Below, one piece after another: positions 1-9,867 of a stretch of DNA of 64,000 bases. Both the position numbers and the translations under genes were made by a program. The notes under the pieces were generated by a model. It had not been told where the DNA came from, did not search any database, and saw nothing but the letters and a program-made list of their open reading frames with translations. This stretch comes from Ruminococcaceae bacterium UBA6845 (GTDB lineage Bacteria; Bacillota; Clostridia; Oscillospirales; Acutalibacteraceae). Each line of letters begins with the position of its first letter. The first letter of the stretch is position 1. The stretch is from assembly GCA_002449395.1 (NCBI GenBank), contig DKDP01000033.1, positions 117,283-181,282 on the forward strand, read 5' to 3'.

Positions 1-2
1 CA

Positions 3-2150
3 ACGGCGGACGGGCTGAAATCGGATAACATTACCGCAATGCGCTTTGACAACAACGGCGTTCTTTTCGTCGGTACGGATAAGGGTCTTGCACGTTTTGA
101 CGGTGAGAAATTTTCTCCCGTTGCGATCGGCGCAAAGGATCCGTCAATTTCAATGATTTATTTCAACGAAAAAAATCATATGTTTGTCGGCGTAGGCAAC
201 TCGATGCTTGAATTTGACGGCAAGAAGAAAGTATCCGAGAAAAAATTCAGCTCCAAGCTCGTTGACGTCAAGGTTGATCTTGACGGTGCAACGTGGATTC
301 TTACCGAGAGTGTTCTCTACAAGCTCGGTGAAAACGGCTATGATATCGAAATAGGTGTTCCCGGAAAGGGAAGCTGTCTTGCCGTTTATAAAAACAACAA
401 GGTTTATGTCGGAACAGAGGGCGGCGGACTTCACGCTCTCGTCGGCAAGCGCTGGCACTGGTCGGAGCTTATGGAGGGTGTAACGGGTATTCTCAGCAAC
501 ACGATCACCTGCCTTTACATAGATCCCGTCGGCAGCATCTGGGTCGGCACCGACAAGGGCGTTTGCGTATATGACGACAGCAGCTATTGGCTCGATCATT
601 CAAAAATCGACGGTCTGCCCGAGGCTCATATTACGGGTATGGCGATCGCCGAAAACGGAGATAAATATTTTTCGACAACAACAGGTCTCATTCATCAGCA
701 CAACGGCAGACTTTCCTACTACGGCTACAAGCGCTGGCTTCCGAGCCCAAATGCAACGGGAGTTGCGATTTCTCCCGACGGCTCCGTCTGCGTTTCGACC
801 GACAAGGGCATCAGCCTCTTTGAGACTAAGATGATATCACTTAGAGAAAAGGCAGCAATACTCCGTGCTCAGACGGAGAAATATAACGTTCGTTACGGCT
901 ATGTTATTGACCGTGACCTTGAGCACGAGGGAGTTCTCTCAACGGACGAGGGTCACATCCTCGCCTCCGACAACGAGGGACTTTGGACAGGACTTTATGT
1001 TGCGGCGCTTTGCTTTGAATATGCCTGCACAAAGGATCCCGAGGTTCGCAAGGACGCTCACAGAAGCCTGCTTGCGATGATCCGCCTGACCGAGATTACG
1101 GGCATTGAGGGATTTTTTGCACGTGCGATAAGATATGCCGACGCAGTTGACTACGGCACAGGCGCACGCCACGAATGGCACGTCACAAAGGATGCCGAGG
1201 GCAGGGAGTGCGAATGGCTCGGAGAGACCTCCTCGGACGAGGTTGTCGGTCATTTTTACTGCTATGCTAACTATTTCGACCTTGTTGCCGACGATGAGGA
1301 AAAGAAGCTCATTGCCGACACGGTAAGGAAGATACTCGACCATATAATCGACCACAATTTCCATCTTGTCGACACCGACGGACTGCCGACCACATGGGCA
1401 AACTGGGATCCCGACCTGCTCAACAACGATCACAAGTGGGTCTATGAAAAGGGCACGAACTCACTCCAGATGCTCACATTTCTGAAGATCGGATACCATA
1501 TCACGGGCGACGAAAAGTACGAAAAGCTCTTTGTTGAGCTCGCCGGCAAAAAGCACTTTGCAATGAATCTTATGCAGTATAAGATTCCCGACGGACATCT
1601 TCTGCACATTGACGACAACCACGATTTTCTGATGATTTCGCTTCTGATGAAATATACGGATGATCCGAACCTCCGTTCAATCTTCGCAATGGGACTGGCC
1701 CATCACTGGGAGGACGAAAAAGTCGAAAGAAACGCATTTTTCAACTTTGTCTACGGCGCAGTAACGGGCGAGTGGTACAATGCGGATGATTGCATTGATG
1801 AGCTTATGGATATGCCGACAGATCAGGTTATGTGGCAGCTTTACAACAGCTATCGCAAGGATCTGAAATGGGATATGGCTCCGGCGGATATCGGTATGCC
1901 GCCTCAGCTCTTTGAACCGCTTCCGGCTCACGAGAGAAGAATAACAAGCAACGACAGCAACCGCTTCACCGTTGATAGCGGTGCGGAGGACGTCGCTCAG
2001 GAGATATTCAAAAAATCCGACGAGCCGACAGCTTACACGATGTTCCCGGGAACAGGCAACGACAAGGGACTTGTACTGAAAACCTGCACAAACTTTACTC
2101 ATCCTTACTGGTTTGCAAGATATTACGGTCTTATTGAGGACTGCGAATAA
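3..2150 (+). CDS. Beta-propeller plus alpha/alpha-toroid protein, 5' end outside window
   Basis: The reading frame is open to the first base of the window, so the N-terminus is missing; an internal ATG at 39 is not a credible start because the residues before it (TADGLKSDNIT) already belong to a propeller blade. The first ~270 visible residues hold repeated blades of the two-component-regulator propeller kind (FVGTDKGLARFDG, IWVGTDKGVCVYDD). From about base 830 the protein changes to an all-helical region with a GLWTGLYVAAL motif, many Trp/His/Asp residues and a length of about 430 residues, which resembles the six-hairpin toroids of glycoside hydrolases and lyases. No signal peptide can be judged. 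The stop is followed after 12 bases by the FAD oxidoreductase start, so the two are probably co-transcribed. Carbohydrate processing or binding is an inference from fold only; the substrate is unknown. Confidence 0.7.
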   Translation, partial: TADGLKSDNITAMRFDNNGVLFVGTDKGLARFDGEKFSPVAIGAKDPSISMIYFNEKNHMFVGVGNSMLEFDGKKKVSEKKFSSKLVDVKVDLDGATWILTESVLYKLGENGYDIEIGVPGKGSCLAVYKNNKVYVGTEGGGLHALVGKRWHWSELMEGVTGILSNTITCLYIDPVGSIWVGTDKGVCVYDDSSYWLDHSKIDGLPEAHITGMAIAENGDKYFSTTTGLIHQHNGRLSYYGYKRWLPSPNATGVAISPDGSVCVSTDKGISLFETKMISLREKAAILRAQTEKYNVRYGYVIDRDLEHEGVLSTDEGHILASDNEGLWTGLYVAALCFEYACTKDPEVRKDAHRSLLAMIRLTEITGIEGFFARAIRYADAVDYGTGARHEWHVTKDAEGRECEWLGETSSDEVVGHFYCYANYFDLVADDEEKKLIADTVRKILDHIIDHNFHLVDTDGLPTTWANWDPDLLNNDHKWVYEKGTNSLQMLTFLKIGYHITGDEKYEKLFVELAGKKHFAMNLMQYKIPDGHLLHIDDNHDFLMISLLMKYTDDPNLRSIFAMGLAHHWEDEKVERNAFFNFVYGAVTGEWYNADDCIDELMDMPTDQVMWQLYNSYRKDLKWDMAPADIGMPPQLFEPLPAHERRITSNDSNRFTVDSGAEDVAQEIFKKSDEPTAYTMFPGTGNDKGLVLKTCTNFTHPYWFARYYGLIEDCE

Positions 2151-2162
2151 GGAGTGAATGAA

Positions 2163-3494
2163 ATGGGGAAAAAGATTATTGTTGCCGGAGGAGGTCACGG
2201 CGGAATCGCCGCCGCAGCCATCCTTGCCGAGCAAGGCTTCGACGTCACGGTTTACGAGAGAAACAAGCGTGAGGATATGGGCTATGACTGGACGGATATT
2301 TTCGACCGCAAGGGTCTTTTGGTCTGCGGAATGGAAATGCCGACCGAGGATAAATACCGTCTGAAAAACGATATGACTTTCTTCAGTCCGTCACGCAAGA
2401 AAAAGATAAAACAGCATGTTCCCGAGGATCAGCTTGAGATCCAGATGGAGCGCAAGGATATTTACGACCACATCATCGCTCACGCCGAAAAATGCGGAGT
2501 CAAATTTGTTTATGAAACCGAAATTCTCGCCCCCGTTATGCTCGGCGGCAGAGTTGCGGGCATAAAAACCGAGGATGAGACTGTCTATGCCGACCTTGTA
2601 ATCGACGCCGCAGGAATCAATTCACCTATCCGCAAAAATCTTCCCGATGCGCTCGGAATCCAGAAAGAGCCCGATAAATACGATACTTTCTACGTCTACC
2701 GCGCATTTTATAACAAAACAGCACCCGTCGAGGACGATAAATACAGGGTTTATCTTCTCTTTGACAACGAACAGCAGATTTGCTGGGTTGCCGACGATGA
2801 GGAATATACCGATGTCCTGATCGGCAGATTTACTCCGCTGACCGACGAAGAGGTTGAGAAAACTCTCGGAAAGCTCCGTGAGCTTAACGACGACCTCGGC
2901 ACGGAGCGTCTCAGAGGCGGACAGTATGTCACAATCCCCGTCCGTCAGCCGCTCGGACTTCTCGTTGCGGACGGATATGCGGCGATCGGCGACAGTGCGT
3001 TTATGACCGTTCCGATCATCGGTTCGGGAATCGCAAACAGCTTTAAGGCGGCAAGACTTCTTGCTGACGCAGTGCTTGCCGATACCGATGAGCTTTTCAG
3101 CGCCGACACACTGTGGAAATATCAGCGAGATTTTTATAAAAAGCTCGGTTCGGGACTTGCTCCGATTGCGATCATCAAGCTGATGGTTGCACGCTTCTCT
3201 CCAAAGGATCTCGACTATTTCTTCGATAACGACATCCTCAATTCCGAGGATATGACGATCGGAGCAGACACGAACAGCATAATGTGCTTTATTGAAAAGC
3301 TGATGAATTTCAATTCGCTCAAGCTCAAGGTAAAGGGTGTAATGAGCGACTTCGTGCTTTCAAAAAAGGTTCTCGGAATGAATACGAGAATCGCCGCCGT
3401 TATGGCGATAACAAAGGCTATGCCCGTTCGATACGACCGCAAGCGTGTGCAGTCGTGGGTCGAGGGATATAATAAATGCTTTAAAATTGATTAA
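2163..3494 (+). CDS. FAD-dependent oxidoreductase (geranylgeranyl reductase-like)
   Basis: A protein of 443 residues with an N-terminal dinucleotide-binding fold, seen as VAGGGHGGIAAAAILAEQG followed by VTVYERN, and the second FAD-contact motif near residue 275 (YAAIGDSAFMTVPIIGSG). This layout is that of the geranylgeranyl reductase/halogenase-like flavoprotein superfamily. The ATG at 2163 is preferred over the GTG at 2154 because the AGGAG at 2149-2153 sits at normal distance from it. Cytosolic, no signal peptide. It lies 12 bases behind the propeller-toroid gene and 11 bases before a metallophosphoesterase, so the three form an operon. The substrate (isoprenoid, sugar or other) cannot be read from the sequence. 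Confidence 0.75.
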   Translation: MGKKIIVAGGGHGGIAAAAILAEQGFDVTVYERNKREDMGYDWTDIFDRKGLLVCGMEMPTEDKYRLKNDMTFFSPSRKKKIKQHVPEDQLEIQMERKDIYDHIIAHAEKCGVKFVYETEILAPVMLGGRVAGIKTEDETVYADLVIDAAGINSPIRKNLPDALGIQKEPDKYDTFYVYRAFYNKTAPVEDDKYRVYLLFDNEQQICWVADDEEYTDVLIGRFTPLTDEEVEKTLGKLRELNDDLGTERLRGGQYVTIPVRQPLGLLVADGYAAIGDSAFMTVPIIGSGIANSFKAARLLADAVLADTDELFSADTLWKYQRDFYKKLGSGLAPIAIIKLMVARFSPKDLDYFFDNDILNSEDMTIGADTNSIMCFIEKLMNFNSLKLKVKGVMSDFVLSKKVLGMNTRIAAVMAITKAMPVRYDRKRVQSWVEGYNKCFKID

Positions 3495-3505
3495 GGAGTG
3501 TTAAA

Positions 3506-4831
3506 ATGTTTTCCTTTATGAACTGTATCGGTCAGCTCCTCAGCGGATTTCTGACCATCGTTTTCACGGCTCTGTTCAGCCTTTCGTCGCTTCTCGGCGG
3601 AATCAAGCAGGAGCTTCCGAAAACTCCCGAGGATTTCACACCCGTTCTTCGTTTTGTCGTTTGCAGTGACGTTCATCTCGACTGCACAAACGACCAGAAC
3701 AGAGAAACAAAATTCCAGGCTGTTTTCACCGACTCATACAAGTATGCCGCAAAGAGCAGCTACAAAAAGGTTGACGCCGTAATCGTCGCCGGTGACTTTG
3801 CAAACAGAGGTCGTGACGAGGAATATATCCGTTTCAACGAGCTTGTCAACAAGAATATTAAGCCGGAAACTCAGCTTTTGACCTGCCTCGGCAACCACGA
3901 ATTTATCAGCTACCGTGACTACGACGCAACAATCGCATATGAAAGATACAAGGCTCTCATCAATGAGAACATTGATACTCACGTTGTGATCAACGGCTAT
4001 CATTTCATCGGCGTTTCCTATGATGACAACGGCAAGACATTCAAGGGTAAGACCGAATGGCTTGACGCTCAGCTTAAAGAGGCGTCAAAGGACACTCCCG
4101 ACAAGCCGATCTTCGTTTATCAGCATCCTCATCCGACAGCTACGGTTTACGGCAGCATCAACTGGAGCGATGTTGATATCAGAGCGGTTCTTACAAAATA
4201 TCCGCAGGTCATCGACTTCTCGGGTCACTCACATTACACCTCGACCGATCCCCGCTGTGTATGGCAGGGCTCATTCACAGCAATCGGAACAGGTTCGACC
4301 TGCGCTCTTATGAGCAACCTTAACTACTTCGGTCACGATGAGGACGCACCCGGTGACAGCGGCGCATGCTGGATCGTTGAGGTCGACGCAAGCGGCAACA
4401 CGAGACTTCAGCTTTGGGATCTTGCAAATCATCAGTTCTTTGAGAAGAACGAATATTATTTTGTTAACAGCACCAAACCGACAACCCATAAATATACATG
4501 GGGCAACCTCAAATCTCTTGATACCGCTCCGCAGTTCCCCGAGGGAGCAACGATTACGGCAAAGAGAAACGCCGAGGGTAATGTTGTTCTCAGCTTCCCC
4601 GACGCAACAGCTTATTGGGGAGCGGAAAACTACAAGATTTCCGTCACAAAGGGATTGGTTAAGGACGTTTGGTCACAGACCGTTGTTTCAAACTATGTCC
4701 GCACCGTTTCCGACGGAATGAATGTCGACATCGGCAATCTGGAGGCAGGCACATACACCGTTCGCATCAAGCCGTACAGCCCGTATGCCAAGGGCGGCAA
4801 AACCCTTAAAGCAACAATCACGGTTGAATAA
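3506..4831 (+). CDS. Exported or membrane-anchored metallophosphoesterase with C-terminal beta domain
   Basis: This 441-residue protein opens with a long hydrophobic segment (residues ~8-35), probably a signal anchor. The calcineurin-like metallophosphoesterase core follows: SDVHLD, GDFANRG, GNHEF, QHPHP and GHSHYTS provide the five metal-binding blocks. The last ~110 residues look like a fibronectin-type or purple-phosphatase beta domain (ITAKRNAEGNVVLSFPDA to TYTVRIKPYSP). The start ATG is preceded by AAGGAGTG. It is the last gene of the operon and is followed by a strong terminator. Family members hydrolyse phosphomono- or diesters; an extracytoplasmic role is inferred from the N-terminal segment. 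It is one of three metallophosphoesterases in this window. Confidence 0.85.
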   Translation: MFSFMNCIGQLLSGFLTIVFTALFSLSSLLGGIKQELPKTPEDFTPVLRFVVCSDVHLDCTNDQNRETKFQAVFTDSYKYAAKSSYKKVDAVIVAGDFANRGRDEEYIRFNELVNKNIKPETQLLTCLGNHEFISYRDYDATIAYERYKALINENIDTHVVINGYHFIGVSYDDNGKTFKGKTEWLDAQLKEASKDTPDKPIFVYQHPHPTATVYGSINWSDVDIRAVLTKYPQVIDFSGHSHYTSTDPRCVWQGSFTAIGTGSTCALMSNLNYFGHDEDAPGDSGACWIVEVDASGNTRLQLWDLANHQFFEKNEYYFVNSTKPTTHKYTWGNLKSLDTAPQFPEGATITAKRNAEGNVVLSFPDATAYWGAENYKISVTKGLVKDVWSQTVVSNYVRTVSDGMNVDIGNLEAGTYTVRIKPYSPYAKGGKTLKATITVE

Positions 4832-4846
4832 TCAAATTTTAAAAAA

Positions 4847-4885
4847 CGACTGCATCTGTTAAAAGCTGATGCAGTCGCTTTTTTA
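4847..4885 (+). terminator. Rho-independent terminator
   Basis: Ten-base stem CGACTGCATC / GATGCAGTCG followed by CTTTTTTAT, ending the operon of the propeller, flavoprotein and phosphoesterase genes. Confidence 0.9.
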
Positions 4886-5009
4886 TATATGTCACATCAT
4901 CGCCGGTCTTTTTTCTGTATAATAATTCATTCACAATAATTGTTGCAATTTAAAAGCTAAATAGATAATAATATCAAAATTAAGCGGTAAAGTTTGAAAT
5001 TCTTTGACA

Positions 5010-5038
5010 TTGACAAAAAAGCGACAAATTACTACAAT
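5010..5038 (+). promoter_or_regulatory. Sigma-A promoter for azlCD
   Basis: TTGACA at 5010-5015, 17-base spacer, TACAAT at 5033-5038, about 40 bases ahead of the azlC start. A second overlapping TTGACA lies at 5004. Confidence 0.75.
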
Positions 5039-5079
5039 ATTTATTACTGTGAATAATTATACGTTTGAGAAGGGACATT

Positions 5080-5790
5080 ATGAAAAAAAAGAAAGTAATT
5101 ATTGACGCTTTTAAGGCCGCATTTCCACACACAATACCCATTCTTGCGGGCTTTTCGTTTCTCGGATTTTCATTCGGTGTTTTGATGAATGTTTCGGGAT
5201 TCAGCTTTTGGTATCCGTTTGTAATGAGCATTGTTGTTTTCGGCGGATCAATTGAATTTGTTGCCGTGTCAATGCTTCTTAGCCCGTTCGCTCCGATCCA
5301 GACATTTATTATGTCATTGATGATTCAGGCGAGACATCTTTTTTACGGTCTGTCAATGCTCGACAAGTACAAAAATGTCGGCATTAAAAAATATTATCTG
5401 ATTTTCGGAATGTGCGACGAAACATTCTCAATCAACTGCTCTGCACAGATTCCCGAGGGAATTGACAAGGGCTGGTTTATGACGGCGGTAACTCTGCTCG
5501 ACCATCTCTACTGGATCAACGGTTCACTGATCGGCGGACTTGTCGGATCGCTCATCCCATTTGACACAAAGGGTCTTGATTTTGTTATGACGGCTATGTT
5601 TGTTGTAATTTTCCTTGACCAATTGATGAAAGAAAAGAAGCATTACACATCGCTGATCGGACTTTTCGCATCGGTTGTATGTCTGCTCATCTTCGGCGCC
5701 GATTCGTTTATGATTCCGACAATGATTTTGATACTTTTGCTTCTTGGATTACTGCGTAAGCCGATTGAGAGAGGGGGCGGACTGGAATGA
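5080..5790 (+). CDS. azlC: AzlC branched-chain amino acid exporter, large subunit
   Basis: A membrane protein of 236 residues typical of AzlC: an N-terminal [24 protein letters not shown] segment and the conserved [11 protein letters not shown] loop, with about seven hydrophobic helices. With AzlD it forms an exporter of branched-chain amino acids (known from Bacillus and Corynebacterium relatives). The ATG at 5080 is chosen because the ribosome site GAGAAGGGA (5067-5075) is placed for it; a TTG at 5065 lies inside that site. The stop overlaps the azlD start by four bases (ATGA), indicating translational coupling. Confidence 0.9.
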   Translation: MKKKKVIIDAFKAAFPHTIPILAGFSFLGFSFGVLMNVSGFSFWYPFVMSIVVFGGSIEFVAVSMLLSPFAPIQTFIMSLMIQARHLFYGLSMLDKYKNVGIKKYYLIFGMCDETFSINCSAQIPEGIDKGWFMTAVTLLDHLYWINGSLIGGLVGSLIPFDTKGLDFVMTAMFVVIFLDQLMKEKKHYTSLIGLFASVVCLLIFGADSFMIPTMILILLLLGLLRKPIERGGGLE

Positions 5791-6119
5791 CAGTTACTCA
5801 GCAGATTATAACGATAGCAATTACGGCGGTTGCAACGATTATTACAAGATTTCTTCCGTTCGCCGTTTTTCAGTCGAAGAAAAGAGAAACTCCGAAATTC
5901 ATTGAATACCTCGGCAAGGCATTGCCTGCGGCGGTGTTTGCAATGCTTGTCGTTTATTGCCTCAGAAATGTTGAAATTCTTTCCGGAACACACGGATTGC
6001 CCGAACTGATAGCGATTATAGTTGTCATTCTTCTTCACCTTTGGAAGAAGCAGATGCTCCTCTCAATCGCAGGCGGCACGGTTTGCTATATGCTCCTTGT
6101 TCAGTTTGTGTTCAAATGA
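5787..6119 (+). CDS. azlD: AzlD branched-chain amino acid exporter, small subunit
   Basis: A 110-residue membrane protein with three to four hydrophobic helices and the AzlD-type segments [29 protein letters not shown] and [17 protein letters not shown]. It overlaps azlC by four bases and so is translated with it. The pair would remove excess branched-chain or related amino acids, which fits the amino-acid catabolic genes that follow, although those have their own upstream gap. Confidence 0.9.
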   Translation: MTVTQQIITIAITAVATIITRFLPFAVFQSKKRETPKFIEYLGKALPAAVFAMLVVYCLRNVEILSGTHGLPELIAIIVVILLHLWKKQMLLSIAGGTVCYMLLVQFVFK

Positions 6120-6120
6120 G

Positions 6121-6195
6121 GCTTGATAAAACCTTACTCCCTCAGTCACGGATACGCCGTGACAGCTCCCCCGGAGGAGGAGCCCACGCTCAAAG
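6121..6195 (+). repeat. Dispersed intergenic repeat, copy A
   Basis: Shares a 35-base identical block (ending in CCCACGCTCAAAG) with the inverted copy at 22130-22196, and CCTTACTCCCTCA also matches. It can fold on itself around GTCACGG..CCGTGAC. It directly follows the azlD stop. Confidence 0.8.
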
Positions 6196-6466
6196 ATAAA
6201 TTCTGCTGATATTTTATCTTGTTTTTCCTCTAGGCAGAAGTCTTGTAAAGCCCATCTGTAATGCTCAATATATACCCAACAAATGATATAGACATTGCCG
6301 TATCATATGTGTTATAATATTTTATATTCGGTATATCCTTTTATCCGACAACATTTTCTTAAAACGCATTGACTTCATCGGTTAAAAGTGGTAAAGTATT
6401 CTATAATACAATTATAATTAAATTTCCCGATACAGCAGGAAGTTACAATATTCAGAGGTGTTAAAA
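6196..6466. other. Gene-free stretch before the acyl-CoA ligase
   Basis: About 270 AT-rich bases without a credible coding frame. Two TATAAT hexamers (6312-6317 and 6402-6407) could serve as -10 boxes, but no good -35 box lies at the right distance. AGAGGTG at 6453-6459 is the ligase ribosome site. Confidence 0.5.
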
Positions 6467-8104
6467 ATGGTTATTACCGAGCTTCTTGAAAGAAACGCTC
6501 GTCTTTATCCCTCGGACACAGCTCTCGTTGAGGTCAATCCCTCCGTTGAGCGTGACAACGCCGTAACCTGGCGTGAGGCAAGTCTTATCGAAAGTGCAAG
6601 TCCCGGAGCTCCGTACCGCCGTGAGCTTTCCTGGAAAGACTTTGACCGCAGGGCAAACAGATTTGCAAATCTTCTGCTCAGCAGAAACATAAAAAGAGGA
6701 ACCAAGGTTGCAATTCTTATGATGAACTGCATTGAATGGCTGCCGATTTATTTTGGAATCCTCAAGGCGGGCTGTATTGCCGTGCCGATGAACTACCGCT
6801 ATTCAAGCGATGAAATAAAATACTGTCTTGAGCTGGCAGACGTTGAAGTCTTTATCTTCGGACCCGAATTTATCAGCCGAGTTGACCCGATACATAATGA
6901 TCTTAAAAATATCAAAATCACTCTTTTCGTCGGCAGTGATACACCCGAATATGCGGAGAACTGTATGACGCTTATTCGCTATTGTTCGTCGTCGCTTCCG
7001 CCGATCGCTTTGGACGAGAACGACCACGCCGCAATTTATTTTTCATCGGGCACAACGGGATTTCCTAAGGCGATTCTTCATCGCCATAAGGCGCTCTACT
7101 GCTCGTGTCTGACGGAGCAAAAGCATCACGGGCAGACTAAAGACGACGTTTTCCTTTGCATTCCGCCGCTTTATCACACGGGCGCAAAAATGCACTGGTT
7201 CGGCAGTCTGCTCTCGGGCAGCAAAACCGTTATTCTCAGAGGAATCAAACCCGAATGGATTCTTCGCACGATTACGGAGGAGAAGTGCACTATCGTTTGG
7301 CTTCTCGTTCCGTGGGCGCAGGACATTCTGGACGCAATAGATTCGGGCAGGATCAATCTTGACCATTATCTGCTCGATCAGTGGAGACTTATGCACATCG
7401 GTGCACAGCCTGTTCCGCCGAGCCTTATCCACAGATGGAAGAAAATTTTTCCGCATCATCAGTACGACACAAACTACGGACTCAGCGAGTCACTCGGACC
7501 GGGCTGCGTTCACCTCGGCGTTGAGAATATTGACAAGGTCGGCGCAATCGGCAAGGCAGGCTATCTTTGGGAGACGAAAATTATCGACGACCACGGCGAA
7601 CCCGTCAAGCAGGGTGAAGTCGGTGAGCTTGCGGTTAAAGGACCGGGCGTTATGCTCGAATACTACAACAACCCGAAAGCGACCGAGGAAATTCTCAAGG
7701 GCGACTGGCTCTACACGGGCGATATGGCACGTGAGGATGAGGACGGATTTATCTACCTCGTTGACCGTAAAAAGGACGTTGTTATCTCGGGCGGCGAGAA
7801 TATTTATCCCGTTCAGATCGAGGACTTCCTGCGCAGAAACGATAAAATCAAGGACGTTGCCGTTATCGGTATTCCCGATCACAGACTCGGCGAAATTACA
7901 GCCGCAATTATTGAAATCAAGGACGGTATGACCTGTACCGAGGAAGAGATCAACGAATTCTGCGAGGAGCTTCCGAGATACAAGCGTCCGAAGAGGATTA
8001 TATTTGAAAAAGTTCCCCGTAACCCGACGGGAAAGATAGAAAAACCTGTACTCAGGGCAAAGTACTGCAAGGGCAGACTTGTCGAGAGCCAGATTACAGG
8101 CTAA
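6467..8104 (+). CDS. AMP-forming acyl/aryl-CoA ligase
   Basis: A 545-residue adenylate-forming enzyme. Visible motifs are the P-loop-like YFSSGTTGFPKAILHRH, the A5 motif TNYGLSESLG, the A7/A8 hinge YTGDMAREDEDGFIYLVDRKKD and the C-terminal A10 lysine in NPTGKIEKPVL. Such enzymes join a carboxylic acid to CoA using ATP, or run backwards to make ATP. The ATG at 6467 has AGAGGTG seven bases ahead. It lies 21 bases before iorA, so it is the first gene of the 2-oxoacid oxidation operon; an aryl or branched-chain acid is the likely substrate by context. A fatty acid substrate cannot be excluded. Confidence 0.85.
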   Translation: MVITELLERNARLYPSDTALVEVNPSVERDNAVTWREASLIESASPGAPYRRELSWKDFDRRANRFANLLLSRNIKRGTKVAILMMNCIEWLPIYFGILKAGCIAVPMNYRYSSDEIKYCLELADVEVFIFGPEFISRVDPIHNDLKNIKITLFVGSDTPEYAENCMTLIRYCSSSLPPIALDENDHAAIYFSSGTTGFPKAILHRHKALYCSCLTEQKHHGQTKDDVFLCIPPLYHTGAKMHWFGSLLSGSKTVILRGIKPEWILRTITEEKCTIVWLLVPWAQDILDAIDSGRINLDHYLLDQWRLMHIGAQPVPPSLIHRWKKIFPHHQYDTNYGLSESLGPGCVHLGVENIDKVGAIGKAGYLWETKIIDDHGEPVKQGEVGELAVKGPGVMLEYYNNPKATEEILKGDWLYTGDMAREDEDGFIYLVDRKKDVVISGGENIYPVQIEDFLRRNDKIKDVAVIGIPDHRLGEITAAIIEIKDGMTCTEEEINEFCEELPRYKRPKRIIFEKVPRNPTGKIEKPVLRAKYCKGRLVESQITG

Positions 8105-8125
8105 ACAGCAAACGGAGGTTATATA

Positions 8126-9865
8126 ATGAAGCAGTTGATGCTCGGCAACGAAGCGGTTGCCAGAGGACTTTACGAAGCAGGCTGTTCCTTTGTTTCCAGT
8201 TATCCGGGTACCCCGAGTACGGAAATTACCGAATATGCCGCAAAGTACAAAGAGATCTATGCGGAGTGGGCGCCCAATGAAAAGGTAGCTGTTGAGGCGG
8301 CTTTCGGTGCGTGCGTTGCAGGCAAGAGGAGCTTCTGTTCGATGAAGCACGTCGGTCTGAATGTTGCCGCCGACCCCGTTTTCACAATTTCATACACGGG
8401 CGTTAACGCAGGTATGATTATCGGTGTTGCAGACGACGCAGGTATGCACAGCTCACAGAACGAGCAGGATTCACGTCACTATGCAATTGCCGCAAAGCTC
8501 CCGATGCTTGAGCCGGCAGACGCAGGCGAATCGCTCAGCTTTACAAAGCTTGCATATGAAATTTCAGAGAAATATGACACACCCGTTTTCATTAAAATGT
8601 GCACACGAGTTGCTCACTCTCAGAGCGTTATTGAAACCTCGGACAGGGTTGAGACCTCAAAGACATATGAAAAAGACGGTGCAAAATATATTATGATGCC
8701 AGGCAATGCAAAGCGCCGCCACCCGATTGTTGAGGCAAGAACCGCCGCTCTCACAGAGTATGCGGAAACTGCCCCGTTCAACCGCATTGAGGACGGCAGC
8801 GACCATTCGATCGGTATCATCACATCAAGCACAAGCTACCAGTACGCAAAGGAAGTCTGCGGCGACAAATATCCCGTTCTCAAAATCGGTATGATCAATC
8901 CTCTGCCGATCAAGAAGATTCAGGAGTTTGCAAAGTCCGTTGACAAGGTAATTGTTATTGAGGAGCTTGACAGCATAATCGAAACTCACTGCCGCAACAT
9001 CGGCGTTGAGGTAACAGGCAAGGAGCTGTTCAGCTGTATTGACGAGCTGAGTCAGAACATCGTTGCCGAAAAGCTCGGATTTACTCCCGACTGCGGAAAG
9101 AAGCTCGACGAAAACATTCCGGCAAGACCTCCGGTTATGTGCGCAGGCTGTCCGCACAGAGGACTTTTCTATACACTTAAAAAGAATAAGCTCACCGTTT
9201 TCGGCGATATCGGCTGCTACACGCTTGGCGCGGTTCCGCCGCTTGCCGCAATCGACACAACCATTTGTATGGGTGCTTCTGTTTCCGGCATTCATGGCTT
9301 CAACAAGGCTAACGAGGGCAAGAGTGACGGAAAAACGGTTGCCGTCATCGGTGATTCAACATTTATGCACTCCGGCGTAACGGGACTTATCAACATTGCA
9401 TACAACGAATCAAATTCAACGGTTATTATTCTTGACAACTCAATTACGGGTATGACGGGTCATCAGCAGAACCCGACAACAGGCTTTAACCTCAAGGGTG
9501 ATCCGTGCACAAAGATTGACCTTGAAACCCTTTGCCGTTCTGTCGGCATCAAGAGGGTAAGAGTTGTTGATCCGTATAACCTCAAGCAGTGCGACGACGC
9601 AGTTAAGGAAGAGCTTGCGGCAGACGAGCCGTCGGTCATCATTTCAAGAAGACCGTGCGCACTTCTTAAATACGTTAAGCATAACGGACCGATCACTGCT
9701 GATGCGGATAAATGTATCGGATGTAAGTCGTGTATGAAGATTGGCTGTCCCGCCATCAGCATTGTTGAAGGTAAGGTTAAGATCGACGCAACACTTTGTA
9801 CGGGATGCGGCGTTTGCGGTCAGCTCTGCAAGCTCGGCGCACTTCCGAACGGAAAGGAGTCCTGA
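8126..9865 (+). CDS. iorA: Indolepyruvate ferredoxin oxidoreductase, alpha subunit
   Basis: A 579-residue protein with the IorA order: pyrimidine-binding domain (SSYPGTPSTEITEYAA), core domain, thiamine diphosphate domain (CAGCPHRG, GDIGCYTLG, GDSTFMHSG and ILDN), and a C-terminal two-cluster ferredoxin domain with CIGCKSCMKIGC and CTGCGVCGQLC. The enzyme decarboxylates aryl pyruvates made by transamination of Trp, Phe and Tyr to aryl-acetyl-CoA, reducing ferredoxin. The length matches the family. iorB follows after two bases, and CoA ligases flank the pair, as expected for fermentation of aromatic amino acids. Confidence 0.95.
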   Translation: MKQLMLGNEAVARGLYEAGCSFVSSYPGTPSTEITEYAAKYKEIYAEWAPNEKVAVEAAFGACVAGKRSFCSMKHVGLNVAADPVFTISYTGVNAGMIIGVADDAGMHSSQNEQDSRHYAIAAKLPMLEPADAGESLSFTKLAYEISEKYDTPVFIKMCTRVAHSQSVIETSDRVETSKTYEKDGAKYIMMPGNAKRRHPIVEARTAALTEYAETAPFNRIEDGSDHSIGIITSSTSYQYAKEVCGDKYPVLKIGMINPLPIKKIQEFAKSVDKVIVIEELDSIIETHCRNIGVEVTGKELFSCIDELSQNIVAEKLGFTPDCGKKLDENIPARPPVMCAGCPHRGLFYTLKKNKLTVFGDIGCYTLGAVPPLAAIDTTICMGASVSGIHGFNKANEGKSDGKTVAVIGDSTFMHSGVTGLINIAYNESNSTVIILDNSITGMTGHQQNPTTGFNLKGDPCTKIDLETLCRSVGIKRVRVVDPYNLKQCDDAVKEELAADEPSVIISRRPCALLKYVKHNGPITADADKCIGCKSCMKIGCPAISIVEGKVKIDATLCTGCGVCGQLCKLGALPNGKES

Positions 9866-9867
9866 TT

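Noticed and set aside
150..599. Long antisense frames in the GC-richer genes (for example 150-599, 939-1433, 7490-8350, 42573-43400, 53598-54521)
   Set aside because: All are shadows of well-supported genes on the other strand, without ribosome sites or recognised domains.
2154..2162. GTG at 2154 as start of the FAD oxidoreductase
   Set aside because: It lies inside the Shine-Dalgarno sequence that serves the ATG at 2163.
6302..6420. Promoter for the acyl-CoA ligase operon at the TATAAT boxes
   Set aside because: TTGACT at 6369 is 27 bases from the nearest TATAAT and no other good -35 box is spaced correctly, so it is not listed as a promoter.
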